The position numbers and the translations under genes were made by a program. Below the pieces are notes generated by a model. That model was not told the DNA's origin. It did no database searches and was given only the letters and a program-made list of their open reading frames with translations. A stretch of DNA of 64,000 nucleotides from Nitratireductor arenosus (lineage in GTDB: Bacteria > Pseudomonadota > Alphaproteobacteria > Rhizobiales > Rhizobiaceae), in contig NZ_WPHG01000001.1 of assembly GCF_009742725.1 (NCBI RefSeq), positions 1,377,692 through 1,441,691 on the forward strand. Direction: 5' to 3'. Below, one piece after another: positions 26,847-36,590 of the stretch; within the stretch, counting starts at the first letter, position 1, and every line of letters starts with the position of its first letter.

Positions 26847-27791
26847 TTACGGAGCCGTCGGCTTGATCAGAGATTGCACCGAGCCGGTGGCGGGCGCGAC
26901 GACCTTGCGGAGCTCCGACAGGACGAGTGTCGCGGCGGGCAGCAGGGGCCGGGCCGCGCGCCGCAGCACGCTCAGATCGCGAAACGCGGCCGGCACGTTG
27001 ACGTCGATTGACTGCAGCAGACCGCTTTCCTCCTCGCGGCGGAACCCCATGGCGGGCAGCATGGTCAGGAAGTCCGAGGAGGCGACGGTCAGTTTCAGCG
27101 TGTGCACGGAGTTGGCCGACACGCTGGCGCGCGGAGGCTCCATCCCGGCGCGCAGAAACATTCTGCGCAGCTTGAGGAGGATGGCGTTACCCTTTTCCGG
27201 CACAATCCACGGATAGGCCAAAAGATCGGCGATGGCGCACCGTCCGGCCGCGGTGATCGGATGGCCTGGGCGGCCGACCACGAACATCTGCTCCCTCAGC
27301 AGGTCCGTGGCGGCGATGCTTTCGCTGTTTTGAGCCGGCATGGCGCTGGCGATGGCGAAGTCGACATTGCCGTACTCGAGCTCGGCAACGAGCTGGCTGC
27401 TTGCCGCCTCGACGACATGAATCTGGATGTCGGGCGATTTCCGCAGCGCGTTGTCGAACACCGGAGGCAGCAGATAGCTCGCCGCGCTTGGTACGATGCC
27501 GATGCGCGCCACACCCCTGGCCGCCCCCTTGAGAAGGTTCAGGTCCTCGATCGTGCGGTTGGCGTCGGCGCGCAGGATGCGCGCGTGCGGAACGAACGCG
27601 TCGCCGAACGCCGTCAGATCCATACCGAGCGTGTGGCGGACGAACAATTCGCCGCCGAGCCTGTCCTCGAGTCGTTTGAGGGCGCGGCTCAGGGCCGGCT
27701 GGCTGACCGCCAGTGCCGCCGCGGCGCTGCCGAGACTGCCCAACTCCGCGACTTTCAAAAAGTAGGAAATCTCTCGTAGATTCAAGTCCAT
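26847..27791 (-). CDS. LysR-family transcription regulator
   Basis: A 314-residue regulator. The N-terminal winged helix reads ISYFLKVAELGSLGSAAAAL with recognition helix VSQPALSRALKRLEDRLGG, and a LysR substrate-binding domain follows from about residue 92. It is divergent from the amidohydrolase gene at 27979 with a 187-base AT-richer gap, the usual layout for a LysR protein controlling the opposite operon. The inducer is probably a substrate of the cassette to its right, which is inference. Confidence 0.93.
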   Translation of the reverse strand: MDLNLREISYFLKVAELGSLGSAAAALAVSQPALSRALKRLEDRLGGELFVRHTLGMDLTAFGDAFVPHARILRADANRTIEDLNLLKGAARGVARIGIVPSAASYLLPPVFDNALRKSPDIQIHVVEAASSQLVAELEYGNVDFAIASAMPAQNSESIAATDLLREQMFVVGRPGHPITAAGRCAIADLLAYPWIVPEKGNAILLKLRRMFLRAGMEPPRASVSANSVHTLKLTVASSDFLTMLPAMGFRREEESGLLQSIDVNVPAAFRDLSVLRRAARPLLPAATLVLSELRKVVAPATGSVQSLIKPTAP

Positions 27792-27978
27792 GCGGAATAG
27801 TCATGGCTTGTGCGGCAAATTGCAAGAGCCGGCGCGCCGGCCCCGCGACACGAAGCCATGCGCAAAAGGTATGAGCGCGGGGGCAAAACGCATTAGGCAG
27901 CGTGCCGGCTTTCCGACATACTCGATAAAAGCATAAGAAAAAACAACGTCAAGTTTATTTTGGCGAAGGGAGCCTAAT

Positions 27979-29184
27979 TTGCCGATTATTTATGACAATT
28001 GCCGGATTATCGATGGTAATGGCGGAGATTTTCAAGGGCATTTTGTTGTAGAATGCGGGGTTATTTCTTCAATTGCCAAAGGATTTCCTACGCAGGCTGA
28101 TGCGTCGCTTGAGCGACGCGATCTCGGCGGGCGGACGGTGCTGCCGGGCTTGATCGACTGCCACGTTCATTTGCGCAATGACGGTGTCGCCGATCCGCGC
28201 GCCCAGGCCGCCGCCGACACCGACGCGGTCGCGGTGCTGCGCTCGGCGCGCAACGCCCGCCGCACGCTGGAGGCCGGGGTGACGACGATCCGCGATTGCG
28301 GTTCGCGCAACGGTATCGATTTCGCTCTGCGGACGGCCGCCGCCCAGGGCCTGTGCGTCACGCCGCGTCTCGTACTCAGCGGCGTGATGATCTGCATGAC
28401 CGGCGGGCACGGCTGGAGCCTCGGTCTGGAGGCGGACGGGGCCGACGGCCTACGCCGCGCTGCCCGCGGCCAGTTGAAGGCGGGCGCCGACAACGTCAAG
28501 CTGGTGGCCAGCGGCGGCATCCTGACGCCGGGTTCCGAGATCGGCGCGCCGCAACTCGGTATCGCGGAGATGGCGGCGGCGGTGGAGGAGGCGCACGCCG
28601 CCGGCAAGACATCCTGCGCCCATGCCCACGGCACGACGGCGATCAAGAACGCGATCCGGGCCGGTGTCGATTCGATCGAGCACGGCTACCTGATCGACGA
28701 CGAGGGTATCCAGATGATGCTCGAGCGCGGTACCTATCTGGTGGCGACCTCGTCGGCGGTGCGCAACGTTGTGCGCCACGGCGTGGCCGCCGGCATCCGC
28801 CCCGAAGTGGTGGCCAAGGCCGAGGCGGCCATCGAGCGCCATATCGACGGGTTCAAGCGCGCCTACAAGGCGGGCGTCAGGATGGCGATGGGCACGGATT
28901 CGGGCGTGCCCTTCACCGATCATGGCAACAATCTCGACGAACTCGTCTACCTCGTCGAGATGGGCGTCCCGCCGATGGAGGCGATCTCGATCGCCACGCT
29001 CAACAGCGCCCGGCTTTTGCGTATGGACGACCGGATCGGCAGCCTTGAGGCAGGCAAGCGTGCCGACTTCGTGGTCGTCGACGGCGATCCGCTGGCCGAT
29101 ATTTCGATCCTGCAGGACAGGTCCCGTATCCGGCTCGTCGTGATCGACGGCGACGCCGTCGTGGACAGAAGCGTCGCCGGCTGA
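27979..29184 (+). CDS. Amidohydrolase-superfamily enzyme (Xaa-Pro dipeptidase/carboxypeptidase-like), copy 1
   Basis: A 401-residue metal-dependent hydrolase. Metal ligands of the amidohydrolase fold are visible: HxH in GLIDCHVHL, the bridging Lys in NVKLVASGG, His in CAHAHG, His in SIEHGYLID and Asp in MAMGTDSGVPF. The family includes bacterial Xaa-Pro and Xaa-Arg/Lys peptidases and imidazolonepropionase-like enzymes. It opens the cassette under the divergent LysR gene. A second amidohydrolase of the same subfamily closes the cassette at 35298. Confidence 0.9.
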   Translation: MPIIYDNCRIIDGNGGDFQGHFVVECGVISSIAKGFPTQADASLERRDLGGRTVLPGLIDCHVHLRNDGVADPRAQAAADTDAVAVLRSARNARRTLEAGVTTIRDCGSRNGIDFALRTAAAQGLCVTPRLVLSGVMICMTGGHGWSLGLEADGADGLRRAARGQLKAGADNVKLVASGGILTPGSEIGAPQLGIAEMAAAVEEAHAAGKTSCAHAHGTTAIKNAIRAGVDSIEHGYLIDDEGIQMMLERGTYLVATSSAVRNVVRHGVAAGIRPEVVAKAEAAIERHIDGFKRAYKAGVRMAMGTDSGVPFTDHGNNLDELVYLVEMGVPPMEAISIATLNSARLLRMDDRIGSLEAGKRADFVVVDGDPLADISILQDRSRIRLVVIDGDAVVDRSVAG

Positions 29185-29231
29185 GGCCGGCCATCTCCCG
29201 AGACCAAATACGACAGACCGGAGTATACCCG

Positions 29232-30143
29232 ATGGAGAAAGCCGACAAGATTTGGGTCAACAAGGAGGTGGTCCCGTGGGACGACGCCAAGGTCCATCTC
29301 GTCAGCAACACGCTGCATTACGGTTTCGGTGTGTTCGAAGGCATCCGCTGCTACAAGACCGAGGATGGCCCGGCCGTCTTCCGCCTGCGCGAGCACCTCG
29401 CGCGGCTGGCCAATTCGGCCGAGATCCTCGGCTTTCAAGTTCCCTATTCGGTGGACGAACTCGTCGCGGCCACGCGGCAGATCATCAAGGCCAACGCCTT
29501 CGAGCAATGCTACATCCGGCCGCTCGCCTATATCGGCGAGGGGGGTATGGGGCTGGCCTACGAGGAATGCCCGGTGAATGTCGCGATCGCCGTCTGGTAC
29601 TGGGGCGAGTATGTTGGTAGGGGGACCATCGAGAACGGCAGCCGGGCCCGCGTTTCGACCTATTCAAGACACCACATCAATACCAACATGTCGAAGGCCA
29701 AGGCGTGCGGCAACTACATGCTTTTTCAAATGGCGCGCACCGAGGCGCGGCGCGACGGTTATGACGAGGCGCTGCTGCTCGATGCCAACGGACATGTCGC
29801 CGAAGGCTCGGTCGAGCACATCTTCCTGGTGCGCGAGGGGAGCCTGGTGACCCCGCCGCTCACCCACCTGCTCGCCGGCATCACCCGCGAAACCGTCATC
29901 GTTCTGGCCCGCGACATGGGCCTGGAGGTGCGCGAGGAACTGTTTTCGCGCGATTACGTGCTGACCAGCGACGAGGCGTTCTTCGTCGGCACAGGGGCGG
30001 AAGTCACCCCGCTTGTGGAGCTCGACCGCCGCAGGATCGGCGACGGCAAGCGCGGTCCGATCACCAAGCGGGTCCAGGACGCCTATTTCGATACGGTCTA
30101 CGGGCGCAGCAAAAGCCGCCCGGAGTGGCTGACATACGTGTAA
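29232..30143 (+). CDS. ilvE: Branched-chain amino acid aminotransferase (class IV PLP)
   Basis: A 303-residue fold-type IV aminotransferase moving amino groups between branched-chain amino acids and 2-oxoglutarate. Signature sequences are HYGFGVFEGIRCYKT, the region holding the PLP lysine in NTNMSKAKACGNY, and EGSVEHIFLV with GITRETVI. Length is normal. Its place inside a catabolic cassette suggests it may serve degradation rather than housekeeping synthesis; a D-amino acid or other aminotransferase of the same fold is an alternative. Confidence 0.9.
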   Translation: MEKADKIWVNKEVVPWDDAKVHLVSNTLHYGFGVFEGIRCYKTEDGPAVFRLREHLARLANSAEILGFQVPYSVDELVAATRQIIKANAFEQCYIRPLAYIGEGGMGLAYEECPVNVAIAVWYWGEYVGRGTIENGSRARVSTYSRHHINTNMSKAKACGNYMLFQMARTEARRDGYDEALLLDANGHVAEGSVEHIFLVREGSLVTPPLTHLLAGITRETVIVLARDMGLEVREELFSRDYVLTSDEAFFVGTGAEVTPLVELDRRRIGDGKRGPITKRVQDAYFDTVYGRSKSRPEWLTYV

Positions 30144-30160
30144 AGGAGGCGAGCGGCCGC

Positions 30161-31318
30161 ATGTCGACGATACCGTCAGACGAGTACACGAACCGGGTCG
30201 CCCGCGCCCGCGCGCTGATGCGCGAGCACGGCATGGACGGGCTGATCGTTACCGATCCGGTGCATTACGGCTACTTCACCGCCCACAAGGTGCCGGGCTG
30301 GATGAAGTCGCGTCCCGCGATCCTCGTGCTGCCGCTCGAGGGCGAGCCGGCGCTGATCACCTGGTCCGGTCCGGAGATGTTCTCGCGCCTCTACCACATG
30401 CCCTTTCCGTCATGGGTGGAGGACCGGCGGATCTATCCGGAAGTCCCGTTCACCACCGCGCCGCGCGTCGATTGGGGCATTGCCGACATCGTGCGCGAAC
30501 GTGGTCTGGCGGGCGGTCAACTCGGCATCGAGCTCGGGCGCGAGACCTGGCTCGGCATTTCGCTGGTCGACTACGAGCTGTTGCGCGAGCAGTTGCCGCA
30601 GGCCCGCTTTGTCGATTCCGGTCCCGTCCTGTGGGGATGCCGGCTGATCAAGTCGGAATGGGAAATCGACTGCATGCGCGAGGCTTGCGCCATCGGCGGC
30701 AGGGCCTGGCAGCGCGTCTTCGAGGCGTTACGGCCCGGCATATCCGTGCCCGAGGTCCAGCGCCAGGTGCTGGCCTTCTACGCCGAGGAGGGTGCCGACC
30801 TCAGTTCAGAGCCGCCGATGGTGTTTGGCGCCACCGGTGCCGGACGGACCTTCCAGAAGGGTGACATTCTTTACATCGACGGCGGCTGCAGTTTTGCCGG
30901 CTATAAGATGGACATCACCCGTCGGGCGGTGTTCGGCAAACCGTCGGCGCGTCAGCTCGCCGAACATGACGGCATGTGGAACCTGCTCAACGAGATTATC
31001 GAGCGGATGGTGCCGGGAATGCCGGTGCGCGAATTGTTCGAATTTTCCCAGACGCGGCTCGCCGCGCGGCCGCAATGGCGCAACTATTCCGACCACCCCG
31101 CCAAGCGTATCGGTCACGGCATCGGCCTGGAGAACGAGCCGCCGTCGATCTCGGGCACCGACATGACCGTTCTGGCCGAGAACATGGTGCTGACGCCCGA
31201 ACCCAAGATCGAGAGCGAGGATGGCCTCGTCAATCCGGAAGAACAGGTGGTCGTGCGGGCCGCGGGACCCGAGATCATGTCCGACATCCCCCATTGGCGA
31301 CTATTTGAGGTGCATTGA
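30161..31318 (+). CDS. M24-family (Xaa-Pro peptidase-like) hydrolase
   Basis: A 385-residue protein with a creatinase N-domain (residues 1-150) and a pita-bread M24 catalytic domain. Candidate metal ligands are Asp in YIDGGCSFAGY, Asp in KMDITRR, His in RIGHGIGLENEP, Glu in TPEPKIESEDG and Glu in NPEEQVVV. AAAGGAGG precedes the ATG at 30161. M24 members split Xaa-Pro bonds, creatine or ectoine, so the substrate is open. It overlaps no neighbour but is followed four bases later by the ornithine cyclodeaminase-like gene. Confidence 0.88.
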   Translation: MSTIPSDEYTNRVARARALMREHGMDGLIVTDPVHYGYFTAHKVPGWMKSRPAILVLPLEGEPALITWSGPEMFSRLYHMPFPSWVEDRRIYPEVPFTTAPRVDWGIADIVRERGLAGGQLGIELGRETWLGISLVDYELLREQLPQARFVDSGPVLWGCRLIKSEWEIDCMREACAIGGRAWQRVFEALRPGISVPEVQRQVLAFYAEEGADLSSEPPMVFGATGAGRTFQKGDILYIDGGCSFAGYKMDITRRAVFGKPSARQLAEHDGMWNLLNEIIERMVPGMPVRELFEFSQTRLAARPQWRNYSDHPAKRIGHGIGLENEPPSISGTDMTVLAENMVLTPEPKIESEDGLVNPEEQVVVRAAGPEIMSDIPHWRLFEVH

Positions 31319-31321
31319 ACG

Positions 31322-32296
31322 GTGACGACGATCCGGCTGCTCAGTGAAAATGACGTCCGCTCGGTCGGGTTGTCTCTCGACGAGACCCTGCGCTTGACCG
31401 AGCAGGCCTATTGTCTCGATGCCGAGGGCCGGGTCGAAGTGCCGACCAAGATCGGCGTCCATCCCGACTACCCCGGTTCTTTCCTGCATGCCATGCCGGC
31501 CTGGGCGGATGGCACTCGGGCGCTGGGCATGAAATGGGTTTCGTATTTCCCGGGCAATTTCGACCGCGGCCTGGCCGATTCCACCGGCATCATCGTCCTC
31601 AACGATCCCGATCACGGCCATCCGGTCTGCATCATGGAGGGGATGTATGTCACCTTCCTGAGGACGGCGGCCTGCGCGGCCGTGGCGGTACGCGCGTTGA
31701 TCCGGCGCGACCCTGAAACGCTGCTTCTGGTCGGGTGCGGCGGGCTCGGCAAATGGTCGCTCCGGGTGATGGCGGCCGCCTTTCCCTCGCTTCGCACGGT
31801 CTACGTGTCCTCCAGACGCGCTGAGACGCGCGAGCGTTTCGCCGCCGACATGGCCGGGGAGGGACCGTTCTCCGTCGTTGCCGTCGAGGACATTCGCGAT
31901 GTCGGGCCGCAGAGCGACATCGTCGTGTCGTCGGTCCCGCCGGGCGAGGCACGGCCGGTAACGGCCGATTGCCTGGCGCCGGGCAGTTTCTACGTGCCGC
32001 TCGATCTGACCAATGCCTGGCACGACGACGTGCCGGGCGCCATGGACCGTATCGTTGCCGACAATCCGGATAATCTGACCGGGCTTTTCGCCCGCGCGCG
32101 TCCGCGCGCAGCCTTCGATCCGGCGCGGGTCGAGCGCTTGCAGGAGATCGTCGCCGGCGGAGGCGCCAGGGCCGACCCGGCCGCGCGCACGCTGGTCGGT
32201 GTGTGCGGCATTGCCAGCACGGATGTCGTGATCGGCTGGGAGATATTCAGGCGCGCGGCCGCCGCGGGGACGGGCACATTGTTCAAGATGACCTGA
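31322..32296 (+). CDS. Ornithine cyclodeaminase/mu-crystallin family enzyme
   Basis: A 324-residue NAD(P)-binding enzyme of the OCD/mu-crystallin family, which includes ornithine cyclodeaminase, ketimine and pyrroline-2-carboxylate reductases and alanine dehydrogenases. Substrate region PTKIGVHPDYPGSFLHAMP and GMKWVSYFPGN hold the usual Lys residues, and the Rossmann turn is LLVGCGGLGKWSL. The start is a GTG at 31322, four bases after the stop of the M24 gene. A role on imino acids fits the surrounding prolidase-like hydrolases. Confidence 0.9.
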   Translation: MTTIRLLSENDVRSVGLSLDETLRLTEQAYCLDAEGRVEVPTKIGVHPDYPGSFLHAMPAWADGTRALGMKWVSYFPGNFDRGLADSTGIIVLNDPDHGHPVCIMEGMYVTFLRTAACAAVAVRALIRRDPETLLLVGCGGLGKWSLRVMAAAFPSLRTVYVSSRRAETRERFAADMAGEGPFSVVAVEDIRDVGPQSDIVVSSVPPGEARPVTADCLAPGSFYVPLDLTNAWHDDVPGAMDRIVADNPDNLTGLFARARPRAAFDPARVERLQEIVAGGGARADPAARTLVGVCGIASTDVVIGWEIFRRAAAAGTGTLFKMT

Positions 32297-32354
32297 GGAG
32301 GATCGGCGCCACGCCGCGCCGCGATACTTGTTGCAAAAAGGGAGGACTATCGAC

Positions 32355-33341
32355 ATGCGTGGAATTTACCTGACAATCAAGTCGCTGGCGGCCGCTTCGG
32401 TCGTGCTGGCCGGCATCGGTTACGCCAATGCCGAAGAAATCGTTTTGAAGGCGCTGACCTTCTCGCAGCCGTCCAAGGTCGAGGACAGCGTGGCTGTGTT
32501 CAACGCCTGGATCGACAAGGTCAACACCAAGGCCGAAGGCAAGCTGCGCATCGAGATACTAGGCGGTCCGGAGGTCTTCCCGGTCGGCGACCAGGTCAAC
32601 GCGGTCGGCAAGGGCTTGGCCGACATCACCATGACCTTTACCGCGCATGCCGCGCTGGTGCCGGAGATCGACACGCTCGGGCTGTCCGGCATCACGCCGG
32701 CGCAAGAGCGTGCGGACGGTTATCTGGAACTGCTCGACGAGGCGCACAAGAAGATCAATATCAAGGTTATCGGCCGCACCGCCACCAATTCCGGCTTCTA
32801 CATCTTCTCCAAGACACCGATCGAGAAACTGGCCGATTTTGAAGGCATGAAGATCCGTTCGCATTCCGGTTACGAGAGCTTTTTCAACAAGCTCGGCGCC
32901 AATCCGGTCGGCATGAATATCTCGGAGATCTATGGCGGGCTGGAACGCGGCGTGGTTTCCGCCGCGCCTTACAATATCTTCGTCTACGATCTTGGCCTGC
33001 ACGAGGTCACTGATTATGGGCTTGCCGATGCGTTCTGGCCCTCGCACACCACAATCACGCTGATGAACCTCAAGAAGTTCGAAAGCCTGACGCCGGAGCT
33101 GCAGTCGGTATTGATCGACGCGCAGATCGAGATCGAGGCGGAGATGGCCGATATCGTCGCCAGGATGGCCGGCGAGGAGCGCAAGCGGCTGGAAGATGCC
33201 GGCATGACCTTCACGCATCTGCCGCCCGAGGAGGCGGAGCGCTTTCGCCGCATGGCCGCCGACAGCCGCTTCGAGTTTCTCGACGATGTGCTCGGTGCCG
33301 ACCGCGTCGCCGAGATCAAGGCGTTGATCCTGCGCCAGTAG
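32355..33341 (+). CDS. TRAP transporter periplasmic binding protein (DctP)
   Basis: A 328-residue periplasmic solute receptor with a signal peptide ending near YANAEE (residue 27). The DctP family block FEGMKIRSHSGYESFFNKLG contains the conserved Arg that binds a carboxylate, followed by NPVGMNISEIYGGLERG. It delivers an organic acid, perhaps an amino or N-acyl amino acid judged by the neighbours, to the DctQM pair encoded next. GGAGGAC lies ahead of the ATG. Confidence 0.93.
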   Translation: MRGIYLTIKSLAAASVVLAGIGYANAEEIVLKALTFSQPSKVEDSVAVFNAWIDKVNTKAEGKLRIEILGGPEVFPVGDQVNAVGKGLADITMTFTAHAALVPEIDTLGLSGITPAQERADGYLELLDEAHKKINIKVIGRTATNSGFYIFSKTPIEKLADFEGMKIRSHSGYESFFNKLGANPVGMNISEIYGGLERGVVSAAPYNIFVYDLGLHEVTDYGLADAFWPSHTTITLMNLKKFESLTPELQSVLIDAQIEIEAEMADIVARMAGEERKRLEDAGMTFTHLPPEEAERFRRMAADSRFEFLDDVLGADRVAEIKALILRQ

Positions 33342-33371
33342 CGCCGGCGCGACCGCGAGGGAGGGGAACCC

Positions 33372-33899
33372 ATGGGTATCGGCGCGCGCCTTGGCCGCGG
33401 CTTCGACCGCCTGCTCGATTGCCTGGCATTGCTGGGGTGCGCGCTGATCATGTTCCAGGTGATCAGCGTCTCCCTGGAGGTGACCGCGCGCTACTTCCTC
33501 GGCATTTCGTTCGGCTGGGTGACCTCACTCAACGAATGGAGCCTGGTCTTCCTGACATTTCTTGGCGCGGCGTGGCTGCAGCGCGAGGGCGGTCACACCA
33601 GCGACGATTCCATCATCCAGATGTTTCCGGCGCCGATCCGGCTGATCGCGCGCTACGTCGCCTGGGCCCTGGCCCTCATCACCTGCGGTGTGCTCACCTG
33701 GTATGGCGTCCGGGTCACCTGGCAAAACTACCTCAGCAACGCCTACGACTTCTTCAAGATCAGGGAAGTGCCGCTGTTCTACATCTACGCGGTCATACCC
33801 TTCGGCGGCTTCCTGTGGCTGATCCAGGTGCTGCGCTCGATCCTGCAAGCCCATTCCGGCAAGCGGGATGACGATCCCCAGAACCCATCGGACATGTGA
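33372..33899 (+). CDS. TRAP transporter small membrane subunit (DctQ)
   Basis: A 175-residue integral membrane protein with four predicted helices, including LDCLALLGCALIMFQVISVS and ALALITCGVLTWYGV. The family motif ITRYFLGISFGWVTSLNEW appears as TARYFLGISFGWVTSLNEW. Its stop overlaps the start of the DctM gene, indicating tight coupling. The C-terminal tail is hydrophilic (SGKRDDDPQNPSDM). Confidence 0.92.
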   Translation: MGIGARLGRGFDRLLDCLALLGCALIMFQVISVSLEVTARYFLGISFGWVTSLNEWSLVFLTFLGAAWLQREGGHTSDDSIIQMFPAPIRLIARYVAWALALITCGVLTWYGVRVTWQNYLSNAYDFFKIREVPLFYIYAVIPFGGFLWLIQVLRSILQAHSGKRDDDPQNPSDM

Positions 33900-35215
33900 G
33901 CCTCATGGAGTGGTACACCGCGTTTCTTCTTCTGATCGGCACCTTCTTCTTCTTTATCCTGCTCGGGGTTCCGGTGGTGTTCGCTTTCTTCGGCGTCAAC
34001 ATCATCTATCTCGGCTATTTCATGGGCGATGCCGGCTTCGAGCTCCTGATCGACGGCGTCTACGGCAGTCTTTCGGTATTCGTGCTGTTGCCGATCACGC
34101 TGTTCATCCTCATGGGGGAGGTGCTGTTTCGCACCGGCATAGCCATGAAGATGATCAACACGCTCGACACGTGGATGGGCGCGATACCCGGCCGGCTGTC
34201 GTTGCTGGCGATCGGCTCAGGCACGCTGCTCGCCACGCTTTCAGGCGCCAGCATCGGCACCACCGCCATGCTGATCCGCACGCTGACGCCAGTGATGCGG
34301 GAACGCGGCTACAGCACCTCGCTCAGCATCGGCCCGCTGCTCGGCAGCGGTGGCCTGGCGATCATGATTCCGCCGAGCGCACTTGGCGTGATCCTGGCCG
34401 TGGTCGCATCGGTGTCGGTCGGCAAGCTACTGATCGCCATCATCATTCCCGGCATTATGTTGGCGCTCGCCTATATCGCCTATGTCGTGATTGCCTGCCG
34501 CATCAATCCGGATGCCGCGCCGCGCTATAGCGAGGAGACCGTGCCGCTCGGCGAGCGCCTCGTGCTGACGGTCAAATACATCTTGCCGCTGTCGATCATC
34601 ATCTTCCTGGTCATCGGCGTAGTCTTCCTCGGCATCGCCACGCCGACGGAGGCGGCCGCGCTCGGTACGGCGGGTGCGTTCGGCCTGGCCGCCTGCTACG
34701 GGCAGCTTACCTGGGCGGTGACGCGCGAAGCGCTGATTTCGACGTTGCGCATCTCGGTGATGGTGCTGGCGATCCTTGCCGCGTCGAAGGCCTTCACGCA
34801 GCTTCTCGCCTATACCGGGGCGACACGCGAACTCATTGGCTGGGCGACGGCTTTGCCGATCCCGCCGATCTGGATCATCGTGCTGATGCATCTGATCACC
34901 CTGTTCCTGGGCGGTCCTATCGGCGGCATCCCGCTGATCATGATGACCATCCCGATCTTCATCCCGGTGGTCATGGCGCTCGGCTACGATCCGATCTGGT
35001 TCTGCGTGGCGATGCTGATCAATGTCGAGCTTGCGCAAATAACGCCGCCCTTCGGTGTGCTGCTTTACGTCGCCAAAGGTATCCTGCGCGATACCAGCAT
35101 GGGCGCGATCATGCGCGCCGCGGTGCCGATAATCATCTGCAATCTGATCGTGATGGCGCTTCTGATAGCCATCCCGGCCTTGTCGCTGTGGTTGCCGTCG
35201 CAGATGCTGGAATAA
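33896..35215 (+). CDS. TRAP transporter large membrane subunit (DctM)
   Basis: The 439-residue permease has about twelve membrane helices and the DctM features FILMGEVLFRTGIAMKM, LSGASIGTTAMLIRTL and IMIPPSALGVI; it uses an ion gradient to bring in the ligand held by DctP. The GTG at 33896 overlaps the DctQ stop; an ATG three codons later (33905) is equally possible. It completes a DctPQM set between the hydrolase genes. Confidence 0.95.
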   Translation: MSLMEWYTAFLLLIGTFFFFILLGVPVVFAFFGVNIIYLGYFMGDAGFELLIDGVYGSLSVFVLLPITLFILMGEVLFRTGIAMKMINTLDTWMGAIPGRLSLLAIGSGTLLATLSGASIGTTAMLIRTLTPVMRERGYSTSLSIGPLLGSGGLAIMIPPSALGVILAVVASVSVGKLLIAIIIPGIMLALAYIAYVVIACRINPDAAPRYSEETVPLGERLVLTVKYILPLSIIIFLVIGVVFLGIATPTEAAALGTAGAFGLAACYGQLTWAVTREALISTLRISVMVLAILAASKAFTQLLAYTGATRELIGWATALPIPPIWIIVLMHLITLFLGGPIGGIPLIMMTIPIFIPVVMALGYDPIWFCVAMLINVELAQITPPFGVLLYVAKGILRDTSMGAIMRAAVPIIICNLIVMALLIAIPALSLWLPSQMLE

Positions 35216-35297
35216 GCGCCCCCCGCCCGGCCGCATGCGGGCCGGGCAGCACAATGATCCACGATTCCACGAAGCCGCCAACCTGCGAGGACGGTCG

Positions 35298-36590
35298 ATG
35301 CAGTCTCCCAAGCGCACAGTCTTTCACAATGGCCAAATCATCGACGGCCGCGGTGGCGCCTTCTCCGGCTATGTGGCGGTCGAGGGTGCGCACATCCTCG
35401 CCGTCGGCGCCGGCCAGGCGCCGCGAACGGTGGCGGACACCGGCTCGGCGGTCGTCGACCTGGCGGGTCGCACCGTAATGCCGGGTTTCATCGACTGCCA
35501 CGTCCACCTGTCGATGGACGCGCTCGCCGCGCCGGTGGCGCTGGGCACGCGGCGCGCGCAACTTGTCGGTCTGATGACGGCGTCGAAAAACGCGCTGCGG
35601 TCGCTGCATGGCGGCGTGACGACGGTGCGCGACTGCGGCACGCCGGGGGAAATCGATTTCGCCTTGCGCGAGGCTGCGGCCGACGGGCTTTGCATCACGC
35701 CGCGCCTGGTACTCAGCGGTCGCGCTTTGTGCATGACGGGCGGGCACGGCTGGCAATTGCTCGGGCTCGAGGTTGACGGCCCCGACGCGGCGCGGCGCGC
35801 GGCCCGCGCGCAGCTCAAGGCCGGCGCCGACAATGTCAAGCTGATCGCGACCGGTGGCATTCTCACCCAGGGTACCGAGATCGGCAGCCCCCAACTCACC
35901 GTCGCCGAGATGCGGGCCGCCGTCGAGGAGGCGCACAATGCCGGCAAGATCGCGGCGGCCCATGCCCATGGAACGCAGGGCATCAAAAACGCCGCGCGCG
36001 CCGGGGTCGATTCGATCGAGCACGCCTATTTCATCGATCCCGAGGGCATCGATCTGATGCTGGAACACGGCACCACGCTGGTCGCCACCTCGGCGGCGGT
36101 GCGCAATGTTGTCCATCATGGCACCGCCGCTGGCATACCCGAACATTCCGTGGCCAAGGCGCGCTCGGCGATAGAGGCGCATGTCGCGGGTTTCAAGGCG
36201 GCGCATCGAGCGGGCGTGAAACTGGCAATGGGAACCGATTCCGGCGTTCCATTCACCGGCCACGGCAACAATCTCGACGAACTCGCCTATCTGGTCGAGA
36301 TGGGGCTCGCGCCGCTTGAGGCGATCCGGGTAGCGACGCTGGACAGCGCTCGCATGCTCAAGCTCGAAGGCAAGGTCGGCTCGCTGGAGGCTGGCAAGCT
36401 GGCCGACCTCGTCGTCGTTGACGGCGATCCGCTCGCCGACATCGCGATCTTGCGTGAACCCTCGCGCATCCGCCGGGTGATGCTCAATGGCCGCACCGTC
36501 GTCGACCGCGACGCCAGTCGCTTCCTGATCGGCAGTGCGTTCGGCGGCGAACTCGCGGTTGCTGACCCGGCCGCGGCGAAAGCCGGCTAA
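35298..36590 (+). CDS. Amidohydrolase-superfamily enzyme, copy 2
   Basis: A 430-residue paralogue of the hydrolase at 27979, sharing FIDCHVHLSMD, LSGRALCMTGGHGW, NVKLIATGGIL, HAHGTQGIKNA, SIEHAYFID and MGTDSGVPFTGHGNN. All metal ligands are present. It differs by a longer C-terminal tail (SAFGGELAVADPAAAKAG). The gene lies 82 bases after dctM on the same strand and closes the cassette. Two diverged copies suggest different substrates in one pathway or duplication with specialisation; neither can be decided here. Confidence 0.9.
   Translation: MQSPKRTVFHNGQIIDGRGGAFSGYVAVEGAHILAVGAGQAPRTVADTGSAVVDLAGRTVMPGFIDCHVHLSMDALAAPVALGTRRAQLVGLMTASKNALRSLHGGVTTVRDCGTPGEIDFALREAAADGLCITPRLVLSGRALCMTGGHGWQLLGLEVDGPDAARRAARAQLKAGADNVKLIATGGILTQGTEIGSPQLTVAEMRAAVEEAHNAGKIAAAHAHGTQGIKNAARAGVDSIEHAYFIDPEGIDLMLEHGTTLVATSAAVRNVVHHGTAAGIPEHSVAKARSAIEAHVAGFKAAHRAGVKLAMGTDSGVPFTGHGNNLDELAYLVEMGLAPLEAIRVATLDSARMLKLEGKVGSLEAGKLADLVVVDGDPLADIAILREPSRIRRVMLNGRTVVDRDASRFLIGSAFGGELAVADPAAAKAG

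Noticed and set aside
30161..33899. Ectoine/hydroxyectoine degradation cluster
   Set aside because: An M24 peptidase, an OCD-family enzyme and a TRAP transporter recall it, but the N-acetyl-diaminobutyrate deacetylase, the EutB-like and racemase-like genes are missing, while two amidohydrolases and an aminotransferase are added.
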